This document shows, piece by piece, positions 26,694 to 35,802 of a stretch of DNA of 64,000 bases. The notes under the pieces were generated by a model. That model did not search any database. It was not told the DNA's origin and saw only the letters and a program-made list of their open reading frames with translations. Each line of letters starts with the position of its first letter. Position 1 is the first letter of the stretch. The position numbers were made by a program, and so were the translations under genes. Source of the stretch: JABWAN01 sp041918175 (GTDB taxonomy: Bacteria; Zhuqueibacterota; Zhuqueibacteria; Zhuqueibacterales; Zhuqueibacteraceae); assembly GCA_041918175.1 (NCBI GenBank), contig JAYRWE010000131.1, forward strand, positions 17,152 to 81,151, read 5' to 3'.

Positions 26694-28556
26694 CTAAAAC
26701 GCCTGCCCCACACTCACGTGAAATTCAAATTTGTCTTCGGCGCGGTCTTGGCGATTGAGCTTCCACGCAAAGTCGATGCGCGCCGGGCCGATGGGCGTAT
26801 CATAACGCAAGCCCCACCCCGCGGCATAGAAGAGAGCATTGAGCGGAAAGGTATTCGCATCTTGCCAAACATTGCCGGCATCGAGAAAAGTCACAGCGCC
26901 GAGCGCTTGCCAAAGAGGAATGCGCAATTCCGCGCTGCTTTCAAATAAACTACTACCGCCGATTGGAAAGCCCGAGGCATCTTGCGGACTAAGCTCTTGC
27001 CGTTGCCAACCGCGCACGGAAGAGCTGCCGCCCGCGTAAAAACGTTCTTCCGGCGGCGCAACCGGGCGGCGCGCACTGAGCGGATGAATCGTGCCCAACT
27101 TCGCGCGCGTGGCAAACACCACCTCGGGAAAAATTTCAAAATAGCGTCGCGCTTCGAGCGTGGCTTTGAGATATTGAAAGTCCGCGCCGAAGAGCAGGCC
27201 GCTCCAATCCGCTTCGAGCGAAGAGAACATGCCGCGCTTGGGCGAGAACAACGGCGTGCTGCTGTTGCGAAACAGGCCGAGCGTGAAAATAGATTTGCGA
27301 TACTGTGTGGTGACGCCGCTGGTATCGGCATTCACGCGCTCATAACGATAACGCGCGAACCCGTTGCTGAACTTGCCCCACACGCGCTGCGCCGCGAGTT
27401 CTGCGCCCAACCTTCTGACTTCGTAACCGCGTTCACTTTGCCGCAAATAAAATGGGCTGATTTGCAGCGCGGTTTTCGGCTCGGGAAATTGCGGCTGATA
27501 GATGGTCACTTGAAATCGTCCCGGCTCCAGCTTGGAATACTTTGCTTCCGCTTGCAAACGGCGCGCATCGCCGAGAAAATTTCTGCGGCGGAAATTTACG
27601 CTCACCCGCCCGCGCTCTTCCGTGCCGAAACCGCCGCCGAGCTTCACCGTGTGGCGCGGCGCTTCTTTAACGCGCACCTCTATCGGGATGATGCCGTTCT
27701 GTTCTTGATCCACCCGCGCGCGCACGCCCACGGCTTGAAACAATTCGAGGCGGTAGATGCGCTGCTGTGATTGCAAAAGTTTGCTTTGATCAAAGCGCTG
27801 TTTCGGTTTGAACGCAAGCTCTTTGCGAATGACGCGCTGCGGATATTTTTTCGTGTCGAGAATCGTGACTTCGCCGAACGCGCACCCGGTGCCGGGTGCG
27901 ATAATGAACTTGACTTCCGCGTTTTGATCTAGTTTGTCGCGCGTCGTCTCCACCTCGATTTTGGCAAAAGGAAAACCGCGTGTGGCGAGATAGGCCAGCA
28001 ATGCGAAACGATTATCGCGCACCAACGCTTCGTCCAGGCGCGAACCCGCTCTCAGCGCGACTCGGGTTTCCAGCTCGCGCCAAAGCCGCGCGTCATAGGT
28101 GGCGGAATCCGCGGCCACGAGCGCGAAGCTCGTGATGCGCGCCGGCTCGTTTTCAATAACCTGCAAACGCAAACGCACCTGTTGCTGCTCTTCTTCAACC
28201 CGAATCTCTGGCGGAGCCACGCGCACGCGGAAAAAGCCTTTGGTGCGATAAAACTGCACGATGCGGCGTTGATCGAGTTGAAAATCATTGCTGCTAAAGA
28301 GCGGCGCTTCTTTCCAAAAAAAAATGCGCTGCGACCACGGCGGCGCTTGCGTGGCCAAGGCTTCGCGGAGTTCGGCCTCATGCACGCTCTTCACGCCGTC
28401 GATTTGGAAAGTTTTGATTTGATAATTGTCTTGCGCGCGGAGGTTGGCATGAAGAACGAGAGAGCAGGTTAGGAAAAGATAAATCGCGCAGTAAACGAAT
28501 CTGCGCTTGCGCGAAAGCAAAGCACTAAACATTCTGGTTAGAAGGAAAAGCATCAT
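26694..28556 (-). CDS. Omp85-family outer-membrane protein (BamA/TamA-like)
   Basis: 620 residues from the ATG at 28556; other ATGs at 28553 and 28532 are possible. The N-terminal hydrophobic signal ends near HANLRAQ. About three to four POTRA domains follow (YQIKTFQIDGVKSVHEAELREAL at the first), then a 16-strand-type barrel with the lid-lock motif SSSVRGWQ and a final strand ending FEFHVSVGQAF. Adjacent tamB and the shortness of the POTRA part favour a TamA role over BamA. It begins 7 bp after the RidA stop. Confidence 0.87.
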   Translation of the reverse strand: MMLFLLTRMFSALLSRKRRFVYCAIYLFLTCSLVLHANLRAQDNYQIKTFQIDGVKSVHEAELREALATQAPPWSQRIFFWKEAPLFSSNDFQLDQRRIVQFYRTKGFFRVRVAPPEIRVEEEQQQVRLRLQVIENEPARITSFALVAADSATYDARLWRELETRVALRAGSRLDEALVRDNRFALLAYLATRGFPFAKIEVETTRDKLDQNAEVKFIIAPGTGCAFGEVTILDTKKYPQRVIRKELAFKPKQRFDQSKLLQSQQRIYRLELFQAVGVRARVDQEQNGIIPIEVRVKEAPRHTVKLGGGFGTEERGRVSVNFRRRNFLGDARRLQAEAKYSKLEPGRFQVTIYQPQFPEPKTALQISPFYLRQSERGYEVRRLGAELAAQRVWGKFSNGFARYRYERVNADTSGVTTQYRKSIFTLGLFRNSSTPLFSPKRGMFSSLEADWSGLLFGADFQYLKATLEARRYFEIFPEVVFATRAKLGTIHPLSARRPVAPPEERFYAGGSSSVRGWQRQELSPQDASGFPIGGSSLFESSAELRIPLWQALGAVTFLDAGNVWQDANTFPLNALFYAAGWGLRYDTPIGPARIDFAWKLNRQDRAEDKFEFHVSVGQAF

Positions 28557-28563
28557 CTGCGCG

Positions 28564-29025
28564 TTATGTATGCAAAGTGAAAGTCGCAACCAACTCGATG
28601 GGCGCATTCATGGGCAATCGTTCGACGCCAAACAGTGCGCGCGCATGCCGGCCCGCATCTCCGAGCGCGTGCAGAAAAAGCTGCGAAGCGCCATCGACCA
28701 CTTTCGGAAAATCATTCCAGCCCTCGACCGTGAGCAAATAAGCCTCGAAGCGATTCAGCCCGGCAATGCGCTCAAAACCGACATGGCGATGGATTTGCGC
28801 GAGCACATTCACGGCGCAAAGTTCTGCGGCGCGATAGCCCTCTTGCGTCGTCAACTCACGCCCCAATCTTCCACGATATGCCAGCACGCCTTCGTGAAAC
28901 GGAAACTGCGCGGCAACATACGCAACGCCGCCGAGCACGCGCACGGCCTCATATGCGCCGCCGGGTTTGGGCGGTTCAGGCAATGCCATTCCTTTTTCTG
29001 CTAAGCGCGCAATAACGTCGTGCAT
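28564..29025 (-). CDS. RidA/YjgF-family protein
   Basis: 153 residues from MHDVIARL (ATG at 29025). Family features include the GAYEAVRVLGGVAYVAAQFPF strand pair and the C-terminal LPMNAPIELVATF with the site for the conserved glutamate. The usual RidA arginine (R105 in E. coli RidA) has no obvious counterpart, so it is more like the YoaB/AtuF-type subgroups whose activity is unsettled. Placed between cysQ and the Omp85 gene, with a terminator upstream. Confidence 0.78.
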   Translation of the reverse strand: MHDVIARLAEKGMALPEPPKPGGAYEAVRVLGGVAYVAAQFPFHEGVLAYRGRLGRELTTQEGYRAAELCAVNVLAQIHRHVGFERIAGLNRFEAYLLTVEGWNDFPKVVDGASQLFLHALGDAGRHARALFGVERLPMNAPIELVATFTLHT

Positions 29026-29060
29026 GTTGGCTGAGTTTGTGAGAGAAAAAAGTATGGGTA

Positions 29061-29104
29061 AAAAAAACTTCCAACAGAAGCTCATCCTCCATTGGAAGTT
29101 TTTT
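29061..29104 (-). terminator. Terminator after cysQ (possibly bidirectional)
   Basis: Arms AACTTCCAA (29066-29074) and TTGGAAGTT (29092-29100) with A/T runs outside both arms, giving up to 13 paired bases. The loop is 17 nt, longer than usual. It lies between the cysQ stop and the RidA start. Confidence 0.65.
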
Positions 29105-29128
29105 GATTCGAAATCTATTTGGCGCTTC

Positions 29129-29959
29129 TCAACCTTCCGCCTTCACGCCTTCGCTTTCCAATGTTTTCACGATCATCTCATGCAAACGACCATGGCTCGC
29201 GAGCAAGCCTTGACGATGGCGCACATCCACTGCGGAGTAATTCAACGGCGCGCCGGCCATGTCAGTCATCATGCCACCCGCGGCCATGAGAATTGCGGCC
29301 GGGCCGCAACTGTCCCACATATTCACGCGCGAACTGGGATGCACATACACTTCACATTCGCCGCGCGCAATCAAGCCGCACTTCAAGCCGACGCTGCCGG
29401 AGCGCAAAATCTCGTGAATGCCCAAACGCTGGCGCACGCGATCGACGCGCGGATCAAAATGCGAGCGGCTCGCGACCATGCGCAGTTGCGCAGAGGTTTC
29501 GATATTTGACACGCGCAAAACCTTTTCGCCGTTCGGTGTCGCGAGCCAAGCGCCCAAACCCGGCGCGCCGGAATAGAGAAAATTCGTGGCCGGTTGCATC
29601 ACGACGCCCAATGTTGGCTTGCCGTTTTCAACCATGCCGATCATAATCGAAAACTCGCCGTTGCGTTTGATGAACTCCTTCGTGCCGTCGAGCGGATCCA
29701 CGACCCAAATTACGTTCGAGCCGAGGCGGCTCATATCATCGCTCGACTCTTCCGAGAGCACGGCTTCGCCGGGGAAATGTTGATGCAACGCGGCAATGAT
29801 GCTTTCGTTCGCGGCATGATCCGCGACGGTCACGGGATCGCCCGGCGCTTTCCACTCGACCGAGACGCGTTCATCATAATATTGCAACACAATATCGCCG
29901 GCGGCTTTCGCGATGCCGCGCACAATTTGTAACCGGCGATCCAATTCCAAAGACTGCAT
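29129..29959 (-). CDS. cysQ: 3'(2'),5'-bisphosphate nucleotidase CysQ
   Basis: Magnesium-dependent phosphatase of the inositol monophosphatase superfamily that degrades PAP from sulfate assimilation. 276 residues; metal-site motifs are EES at 70-72, VVDPLDGTKEF at 86-96 and WDSCGPAAIL. The KEF extension after the DGT is characteristic of CysQ rather than of inositol phosphatase. The start has GGAG 6 bp upstream. No sulfate-assimilation genes are nearby. Confidence 0.88.
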   Translation of the reverse strand: MQSLELDRRLQIVRGIAKAAGDIVLQYYDERVSVEWKAPGDPVTVADHAANESIIAALHQHFPGEAVLSEESSDDMSRLGSNVIWVVDPLDGTKEFIKRNGEFSIMIGMVENGKPTLGVVMQPATNFLYSGAPGLGAWLATPNGEKVLRVSNIETSAQLRMVASRSHFDPRVDRVRQRLGIHEILRSGSVGLKCGLIARGECEVYVHPSSRVNMWDSCGPAAILMAAGGMMTDMAGAPLNYSAVDVRHRQGLLASHGRLHEMIVKTLESEGVKAEG

Positions 29960-30041
29960 GAGAAACTCCTAATCTGGTTGAATGTCCTAATCCAAGTTGA
30001 GTTATCGAGTTTTGTCTCACCACACAGCAAGTGGTTTGATG

Positions 30042-30077
30042 AAAAAAGAAAAAGCCACTTCGAGTGCTCGAAGTGGC
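30042..30077 (-). terminator. Rho-independent terminator after the DUF948-like gene
   Basis: GCCACTTCGAG and its exact complement CTCGAAGTGGC (30054-30077) followed on the minus strand by a T-rich tract interrupted once by C. Confidence 0.85.
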
Positions 30078-30090
30078 GAAAGCAATCCGG

Positions 30091-30477
30091 CTAACGAAGC
30101 AACGTTCGCCAAAACGCATTCAAACCGCGCAACACGCCGCCGATCACGGAAGACACATTCAGCAGCGGCCGCTCGATTTTATCGCGCACCATGCGTTCAA
30201 GCTCGTGAATCTCCTCGGCCGTAGCACGCAGCGCTTCCACGGCCTGGCTCACTTTGGGCATGTCGCGCTCCACAGATCTCACTATGCTACGCACATCGGA
30301 ACTGATTTGCGTGACGTCGTGCATCACGGCGGGCACGTGTTGGCGCGCCGTGTCCACGAATTTTTCGAGTTCGCGAATCAAGCTGCGCACGCGCAGGAGC
30401 ACGGCGACAATGGCGAGCATGATGAGCAGCATGCAAAACGCGATGAAGGCCACGCTCACGGTCATTACCATTTCCAT
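30091..30477 (-). CDS. DUF948-like single-span membrane protein
   Basis: 128 residues; the ATG at 30477 has GAGG 5 bp upstream (a GTG two codons earlier is the alternative). One N-terminal membrane helix (about 5-28) is followed by a cytoplasmic helical region (DVRSIVRSVERDMPKVSQAVE) of the kind found in DUF948 proteins, and an amphipathic C-terminus. DUF948 genes often pair with YtxH-type genes, as here (gene 90 bp upstream). General-stress or envelope roles are suspected for the pair; no mechanism is known. Confidence 0.7.
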   Translation of the reverse strand: MEMVMTVSVAFIAFCMLLIMLAIVAVLLRVRSLIRELEKFVDTARQHVPAVMHDVTQISSDVRSIVRSVERDMPKVSQAVEALRATAEEIHELERMVRDKIERPLLNVSSVIGGVLRGLNAFWRTLLR

Positions 30478-30567
30478 CGACACCTCGTAATTGATAGCTG
30501 CGCCGAGGGTGAAACTTGACGATACACAAACGGCGCACGCTTTTTAGAGTTTAAAAATAAGCGCCGC

Positions 30568-31038
30568 TCAATTGGCAATGGCGTCGTCGACTTCATCGCG
30601 GAAAGCCTGCACGCCCGCATCCATCGCGGATTTCAGCTTATCTTTTCCACTTCCGAATTTTTTTTTTCCTTCTTCGATGATGCTTTGCGCCTGCGCCTTG
30701 GCTTCGGCGATCTTTTCGCCGGATTTGCCGGAGTAATCAGAGACGAGTTCACGGCCGCTCGCCACGAGGTCATCCGCGGCTTCCCGCGCTTCCTGCATTT
30801 TCTTTTCGGCTTGGCGGCGCAAATGCGCGGCTTGACGCTTGCCTTCTTCGATAATGTCTTCGGCTTTGTCTTTCAAATCTTCAAACTGATCTTCCGCGTC
30901 TTCATACAGCTCGCGCGATTTGCGTTTGATATCACGCCGCATTTCTTTGCCGGTCTTCGGCGCATACAGCAGCGCGACTACCGCGCCGACAAGGCTGCCG
31001 AGAAATAAACCTTTCAAAAAACTTTTTTCTTGAGACAT
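30568..31038 (-). CDS. YtxH-domain protein
   Basis: 156 residues. The N-terminus has the YtxH signature: a short hydrophobic segment LKGLFLGSLVGAVVALLYAP directly followed by KTGKEMRRDIK. The rest is a charged helical region with repeats of the SIIEEGKKK/DIIEEGKRQ kind. Members are small stress-associated membrane proteins. The start has GAGGAG 7 bp upstream. It pairs with the DUF948-like gene downstream. Confidence 0.85.
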   Translation of the reverse strand: MSQEKSFLKGLFLGSLVGAVVALLYAPKTGKEMRRDIKRKSRELYEDAEDQFEDLKDKAEDIIEEGKRQAAHLRRQAEKKMQEAREAADDLVASGRELVSDYSGKSGEKIAEAKAQAQSIIEEGKKKFGSGKDKLKSAMDAGVQAFRDEVDDAIAN

Positions 31039-31091
31039 GGTATTGCTCCTCTTCCTGTTGGGTGATATTCCGTTATTTTGTAGCTACTTTG

Positions 31092-32060
31092 TTATTGTGT
31101 AATCGCAGCGCCGTTCAGGGCTTGTTGCGGCACGGCAAATTCGTCGAAAAGCCTCTCCGCCTCTTGCAAGCTCTGGACGTATTTCAAGCGTTTCATCAGT
31201 TCCTGCAATATTTCCGCTTCATGCGTTTGTGCGACGCGCGTGCTCAAAGGCAAACCCTCGGGACCGAATTTTATTTCAAGAATGGCGGTGATGCCTTGGG
31301 TGACGCCTTCGGCGATGCCTTTTTTGATGCCGAGACGTTCCATCGAAGTTACATATGGCATGGGGACTTTCTCCTCTATCGTTTTGATTTCTTCTGAGAT
31401 TTCGTTTTCAAGTTCTTTCGGCAGCTCCATAATCCAATCGATAAACTTGTAAATGGCCAGCAAGGTCTTTCGGCTCATCCCCCTGTGATAAAGCTCCAGC
31501 AAAAAGTGCTTCTTCCACGAGAATAACTCTTGCACCTCTCCCTTCACTTCCAGCGTCTTCAAAAAAGCGCACACCACGATCGCGAAAGGATTATCACTCG
31601 CTTCTAATTCCGCCCAGCGTTCGCGATAATCAATGATCTTCACAATAGGATAGCGGCACAGCATTTCAAAGCCCCAACGCTCGCGACGATACTCGCTCGG
31701 GCGGAATTTCGGATTCTCATCCGTCAAGAGCGCCAAGCTGATGACTTCGCGATGAAACTTGTCAAAGATGCGATAGTTGTAAACGAACATGCGCTCGGGA
31801 AATCTTCTTTCGGGATAGCTTTGAATCTCGATGTGAATCAAAAGCCATTTCTCCGCACCATCTTTGAGAAAGACCTTCACGAGCTTATCCACAATGCGTT
31901 TGCTCGTCGCGCTGCCCTTGAGGATTTTCCGCAACTCTTGATCGAGAAATTGATGGCCTCGCGACCAGTCAATGTCTTGATGAATCTGCGGAAAGAAGAA
32001 CGCCAGAAAGTCTTCGAATAAATCTTCCAGCACCTCTTTCCACGGGCTGTCTTGTTCCAT
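31092..32060 (-). CDS. Rpn-family PD-(D/E)XK nuclease / putative transposase-related protein
   Basis: 322 residues. The N-terminal half has the PD-(D/E)XK arrangement, D58 then the E-x-Q motif in LLIHIEIQS (E78, Q80), as in Rpn (YhgA-like, COG5464) proteins that stimulate recombination. The C-terminal half has the charged helical region (GIKKGIAEGVTQGITAILE) of DUF4351-like relatives. Such genes are typically multicopy and mobile; whether this one is active is unknown. Start supported by GGAGGG 5 bp upstream. Confidence 0.78.
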   Translation of the reverse strand: MEQDSPWKEVLEDLFEDFLAFFFPQIHQDIDWSRGHQFLDQELRKILKGSATSKRIVDKLVKVFLKDGAEKWLLIHIEIQSYPERRFPERMFVYNYRIFDKFHREVISLALLTDENPKFRPSEYRRERWGFEMLCRYPIVKIIDYRERWAELEASDNPFAIVVCAFLKTLEVKGEVQELFSWKKHFLLELYHRGMSRKTLLAIYKFIDWIMELPKELENEISEEIKTIEEKVPMPYVTSMERLGIKKGIAEGVTQGITAILEIKFGPEGLPLSTRVAQTHEAEILQELMKRLKYVQSLQEAERLFDEFAVPQQALNGAAITQ

Positions 32061-32088
32061 TCTTGCCCTCCGATGAAGCTACCCGAAA

Positions 32089-32373
32089 CTATTTCACCGC
32101 AACGGCGCGCCGCACCTCGATGGCAATCGTCTCCCGCACGGCTCGTTCTAAATTCGCCGCCGGCTTCTCGGCATCCATGATATTGCGCAGCGCTTCGTTG
32201 ATCAGCACGTAATATGCCTTCTTTTCTTTCTGAGCGCGGCGCTGAAAGTATTTCACCACGTCGGCGTCAAGCGGTATCATCTTTTGTGATTCTGATAAGC
32301 GGAAAAATTTCCCTTGTACGCCGTTGGAAAAATCCGGCTGCCGGCGCGTCGCCTTTTTCTTAGCCTTATTCAT
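32089..32373 (-). CDS. BrnA/CopG-like antitoxin-type protein, no toxin partner seen
   Basis: 94 basic residues. The central IPLDADVVKYFQRRAQKE ... LINEALRNIM matches the ribbon-helix-helix part of BrnA-type (DUF4415) antitoxins. It overlaps the ligA stop codon by one base (TAATG), so it is probably translated by coupling. A BrnT toxin normally lies upstream of brnA, but here that place is taken by ligA. It may be an orphan regulator rather than part of a toxin-antitoxin pair. Confidence 0.6.
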   Translation of the reverse strand: MNKAKKKATRRQPDFSNGVQGKFFRLSESQKMIPLDADVVKYFQRRAQKEKKAYYVLINEALRNIMDAEKPAANLERAVRETIAIEVRRAVAVK

Positions 32374-34382
32374 TACTCCACCATCTTCAAAAACTCTTCC
32401 TCCGAAATCACAGCTACGCTCAACTCGCGCGCTTTGTCCAGCTTCGAACCCGCGCCTGGGCCGGCAACAACATAATTTGTCTTCTTGCTCACTGAGCCGG
32501 AAGCGCGACCGCCGCGCTCATCGACCATGCGTTCTGCCTCATCACGCGTGAATTTTTCCAGCGCGCCCGTGAAAACGAAAATCTGCCCCGAGAATTTTTG
32601 ATCGGCAACTTTGGGCTTGGCGATTTCACGAATCTGCACACCGCCCTTGAGCAACTTCTGAATCGTGGCGAGATTCTTCTTCTCTTTAAAAAAGCTCGAC
32701 ACGCTCTCCGCCACTTGCGGGCCGACTTCATGAATCTGCTGCAAGCTTTCGGCGTCGGCCTTTTGCAAATTTTCCAAAGAACCAAACTGCTTCGCGAGCA
32801 CGCGCGACATGTGCTCGCCGACATGCCGAATGCCGAGCGCATAGACGAAGCGATCAAGCGTCACCGCGCGGCTCTTGTCGATCGCATCGATAATATTCTG
32901 CGCCGACTTTTCCGCCATGCGTTCAAGCTCCGCGAGCTTTTCCTTTTTGAGAAAGTACAAATCAGCATAGCTTTTCACAAGCTCTTTATCCACCATCTGA
33001 TCGATCAACTTCTCGCCGAGGCCATCGATGTTCATTGCGAGTTTCGAAGCGAAATGGCGAATGCCTTCTTTCAACTGCGCGGGGCAACTGATGTTCTGGC
33101 AACGATGCGCCACCTCACCTTCGAGACGCGCCACCGGCTCGCCGCACACCGGGCACTTCTTCGGAAAGCGAAACTTCTTCTCCTTGCCCGTGCGTTTCGA
33201 TTCGATCACTTTCACCACTTCGGGAATTACGTCGCCCGCGCGTTGAATGATCACCCAATCGCCGATCTTCACGCCGAGGCGATTGATCTCGTCTTCATTG
33301 TGCAGCGTCGCGCGGCTCACGGTGACGCCGCCGACTTTGATGGGCTGCATAATCGCAACCGGCGTAATCGTGCCCGTGCGTCCCACTTGCACTTCGATGT
33401 TCTCGATCTTTGTGCTCTCTTGTTGCGCTTCATATTTGTACGCCACGGCCCAACGCGGACTGCGCGTGCGCATGCCCGAGGCGCGCTGTTGCTCGAACGA
33501 ATTGACTTTGATCACGGAGCCGTCGATTTCATACGGCAAGCTCGGCCGCAATTGCCCGATGTGGCGATAATGCTCAAGCACTGCTTCCACGCCGCGACAG
33601 AGCTTGGGTAGCGGATTGACTTTGAAGCCCCATTGCTTGAAAGTTTGCAGCGCTTCCCATTGCGATTTGAACTCGTAGCCGGCGACTTGGCCGAGGCCAT
33701 ATACAAAAATATCGAGCGGGCGCTCGGCCGTGAGTTTTGGATCAAGCTGGCGCAACGAACCCGAAGCTGAGTTGCGCGGGTTGATAAACGCCGGCTCGCC
33801 CGCTTTGACGCGCTGCTCGTTGAGCTTCTTGAATGCGGCCACGGGATAAAACACTTCGCCGCGCACTTCAAGTCGTTCGGGAATTTTTATCTTGCCTTCG
33901 CGCAAACGCAGCGGCACAGATTTAATCGTCTTCAAATTCAGCGTGATGTTCTCGCCCGTGTAACCATCGCCGCGCGTGGAGCCGATGGTGAAGACGCCGT
34001 TTTCATAAACCAACTCCACCGCAGTGCCGTCAAGTTTCGGCTCGACGGTGTATTCGATCTCATCAAGTTCGAGCAGCTTGCGCAAGCGTTGATCGAAGTC
34101 GCGCAGCTCGCCGTCGTCGAACGCATTGTCGAGCGAGACCATGGGAATCGTGTGCGTCACGGTCTCAAACTCTTCCACCGGCACGGCGCCGACTCTTTGC
34201 GTCGGCGAGTCCGACGTGATCAATTCCGGATTTTTTTCTTCCAACGCTTGCAGCTTGCGGAAGAGACGATCATACTCCGCATCCGTAATTTCCGGATCGT
34301 CGAGCACGTAGTAACGATACGCATGCTGATTAAGCTGCTCGCGCAGCTTGAGGATTTCGGAATGGGGGGAAGTGGAAGGCAT
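32373..34382 (-). CDS. ligA: NAD-dependent DNA ligase
   Basis: Seals nicks in replication and repair using NAD. The 669 residues show the Ia domain, adenylation motif EPKLDGT (K116), GDGYTGENIT, the OB fold, the zinc finger CPVCGEP ... CQNISCPAQ, helix-hairpin-helix repeats and a C-terminal BRCT domain (FSGQIFVFTGALEKFTRDEA). Full length for the family. Start ATG at 34382; no strong ribosome site. Confidence 0.97.
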   Translation of the reverse strand: MPSTSPHSEILKLREQLNQHAYRYYVLDDPEITDAEYDRLFRKLQALEEKNPELITSDSPTQRVGAVPVEEFETVTHTIPMVSLDNAFDDGELRDFDQRLRKLLELDEIEYTVEPKLDGTAVELVYENGVFTIGSTRGDGYTGENITLNLKTIKSVPLRLREGKIKIPERLEVRGEVFYPVAAFKKLNEQRVKAGEPAFINPRNSASGSLRQLDPKLTAERPLDIFVYGLGQVAGYEFKSQWEALQTFKQWGFKVNPLPKLCRGVEAVLEHYRHIGQLRPSLPYEIDGSVIKVNSFEQQRASGMRTRSPRWAVAYKYEAQQESTKIENIEVQVGRTGTITPVAIMQPIKVGGVTVSRATLHNEDEINRLGVKIGDWVIIQRAGDVIPEVVKVIESKRTGKEKKFRFPKKCPVCGEPVARLEGEVAHRCQNISCPAQLKEGIRHFASKLAMNIDGLGEKLIDQMVDKELVKSYADLYFLKKEKLAELERMAEKSAQNIIDAIDKSRAVTLDRFVYALGIRHVGEHMSRVLAKQFGSLENLQKADAESLQQIHEVGPQVAESVSSFFKEKKNLATIQKLLKGGVQIREIAKPKVADQKFSGQIFVFTGALEKFTRDEAERMVDERGGRASGSVSKKTNYVVAGPGAGSKLDKARELSVAVISEEEFLKMVE

Positions 34383-34470
34383 AGGTCGAGAATGGAAGGT
34401 CAGTTTTCCTTTTTCATTCCATCAATGTTGAGTTCCGGCCCAGCATCGTTGTGGCTGCGAATGAGTTGAA

Positions 34471-34608
34471 TCAAATTTTAATGCTGGCGTTGAACTCTAT
34501 TAAAAAAGGCGGCACCTGAGAAGCCGTGCGATTTGTGTCGCAAACGTACAAACGCCCTGCGCCAAAAGCAATTTGGTTTCTGACGAGAACATACTTTTCA
34601 AAAAACAT
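34471..34608 (-). CDS. Possible 45-residue coupled small ORF
   Basis: An ATG lies one base after the stop of the 251-residue membrane protein gene, with GAGGAG 9 bp upstream. The 45 residues (ending EFNASIKI) match nothing I know. Reasons to believe it: spacing and ribosome site. Reasons to doubt it: size, no family. It occupies the gap before ligA. Confidence 0.35.
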   Translation of the reverse strand: MFFEKYVLVRNQIAFGAGRLYVCDTNRTASQVPPFLIEFNASIKI

Positions 34609-34609
34609 G

Positions 34610-35365
34610 CTAGCGCTCCTCGTCTTTGCGCGAGAGTCGGAACGCAACCACCACGGCAAAAAACAAAAACATGAGCGTGCCCAAGCCTTGCAACACCTCG
34701 ACGAGCTTGAATCCGCCGAACAGGTCCTTGAGCGCCTGCCAGCCTTGGAGCGCACCGAACACGCTGCCGAAAATCGCAAACAGCTTTCCCACGTTGATTT
34801 TTTCCATTGCGCGCAGAATCTGCCTCTGCTGGTCGGCGATCTTTTGTTTAATGCCGAGCATTTCGCTGCGCTGCTCCTCTGCCAACACGAAGCTTTTAAC
34901 ATGCGCCATGATGCGTTGCAACTCATAGCCGTTGAAAACGTAATTCTGAATGACCTCGGCTTTCGGTGTTTTGACTCTCTTATAGAGCAACAAAATTTTT
35001 TTCTCGCCTTTAAACAGCAACGGAATTGCGGTCGCAGCTTCCACAAGGCAGCGTTCATTATCCAACGGCATTTCTATTTGCGTAGACTCGGCCTTGTTTG
35101 CAGCGTGGGCTGATCGCATCAAGCCGGTCAGCAATTCCGCGGATAGCAGCAATGGCTTCTGCAGGTCTCTTTCCGCTTCATACGCGGGCTGAAAGCTTGC
35201 GCCGTCCAGGGTTTGGTTCAGGCTGAAATGATTTAGATCAAAGAGGTAGAGCAAAAGCTTCCACTGCGTCGGCAGCGGTAGGAACGCGCCGTTAGTGAGC
35301 GCGCGCATGATGTCAGGTCGTTTTTCGAGAAAACGCGCGAAATCCTTGTCTAGGTTTTCTTTCAC
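34610..35365 (-). CDS. Unknown C-terminally anchored protein in the two-component operon
   Basis: 251 residues from a GTG at 35365 (AGAGGGA 8 bp upstream), 13 bp after the response-regulator stop. The N-terminal 200 residues are soluble, with no recognised domain (FLPLPTQWKLLLYLFDLNHFS). A helical stretch with IKQKIADQQRQILRAMEKI looks coiled-coil. A final hydrophobic helix (about 222-242, LGTLMFLFFAVVVAFRL) would anchor it in the membrane, with a short basic/acidic tail. Its place after kinase and regulator suggests it is the output or accessory part of the same system (inference). Confidence 0.6.
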   Translation of the reverse strand: MKENLDKDFARFLEKRPDIMRALTNGAFLPLPTQWKLLLYLFDLNHFSLNQTLDGASFQPAYEAERDLQKPLLLSAELLTGLMRSAHAANKAESTQIEMPLDNERCLVEAATAIPLLFKGEKKILLLYKRVKTPKAEVIQNYVFNGYELQRIMAHVKSFVLAEEQRSEMLGIKQKIADQQRQILRAMEKINVGKLFAIFGSVFGALQGWQALKDLFGGFKLVEVLQGLGTLMFLFFAVVVAFRLSRKDEER

Positions 35366-35378
35366 GTTGAGTTCCCTC

Positions 35379-35801
35379 TCATTGTTCTTGCAGCAACGCA
35401 AGAATGCGCTGCGGCACCAAATCCAGCGGCAGCACCGGTTTTTGAAAAACTTCTTGCGCCTGCAATTCCTTCATCGTTTCCGTTAGCTTATGATCGGTCA
35501 CAGCGGTCACGATCATCACCGGAACCTTCGGCGAGGTTTGAATTCTTGCAATCTCATTGCGCCGCAGCTTACGCAACAAAACTTCGCCGGCTTTGCGCGG
35601 TTCGATCTTGTCGCCGATTTGTTCGCCCGGTGGGAGCATGATGTCCAGCACGATCAAATCGTAGCTGTTTTCTCGCAATAAGTCTATCGCCTGGTCTCCA
35701 TCCATGGCGAGATCGACCTCGAGACCGTGGTCGCGCAACATAGGAAAGTAAGCATCAACGCTCCAATCTTCGTCGTCCACGAAGAGAACACGTTTTGCCA
35801 T
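35379..35801 (-). CDS. Single-domain response regulator
   Basis: 140 residues: only a receiver domain, with acidic pair D9-D10, phosphoacceptor D53 in LIVLDIMLPPG and the switch lysine in FQKPV. After D53 there is an insert-like segment (GEQIGDKIEPRKAGE) longer than in CheY. No DNA-binding output domain, so signalling must be by protein interaction. The start has AAGGAGGTG 6 bp upstream and lies one base after the kinase stop. Confidence 0.88.
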   Translation of the reverse strand: MAKRVLFVDDEDWSVDAYFPMLRDHGLEVDLAMDGDQAIDLLRENSYDLIVLDIMLPPGEQIGDKIEPRKAGEVLLRKLRRNEIARIQTSPKVPVMIVTAVTDHKLTETMKELQAQEVFQKPVLPLDLVPQRILALLQEQ

Positions 35802-35802
35802 A

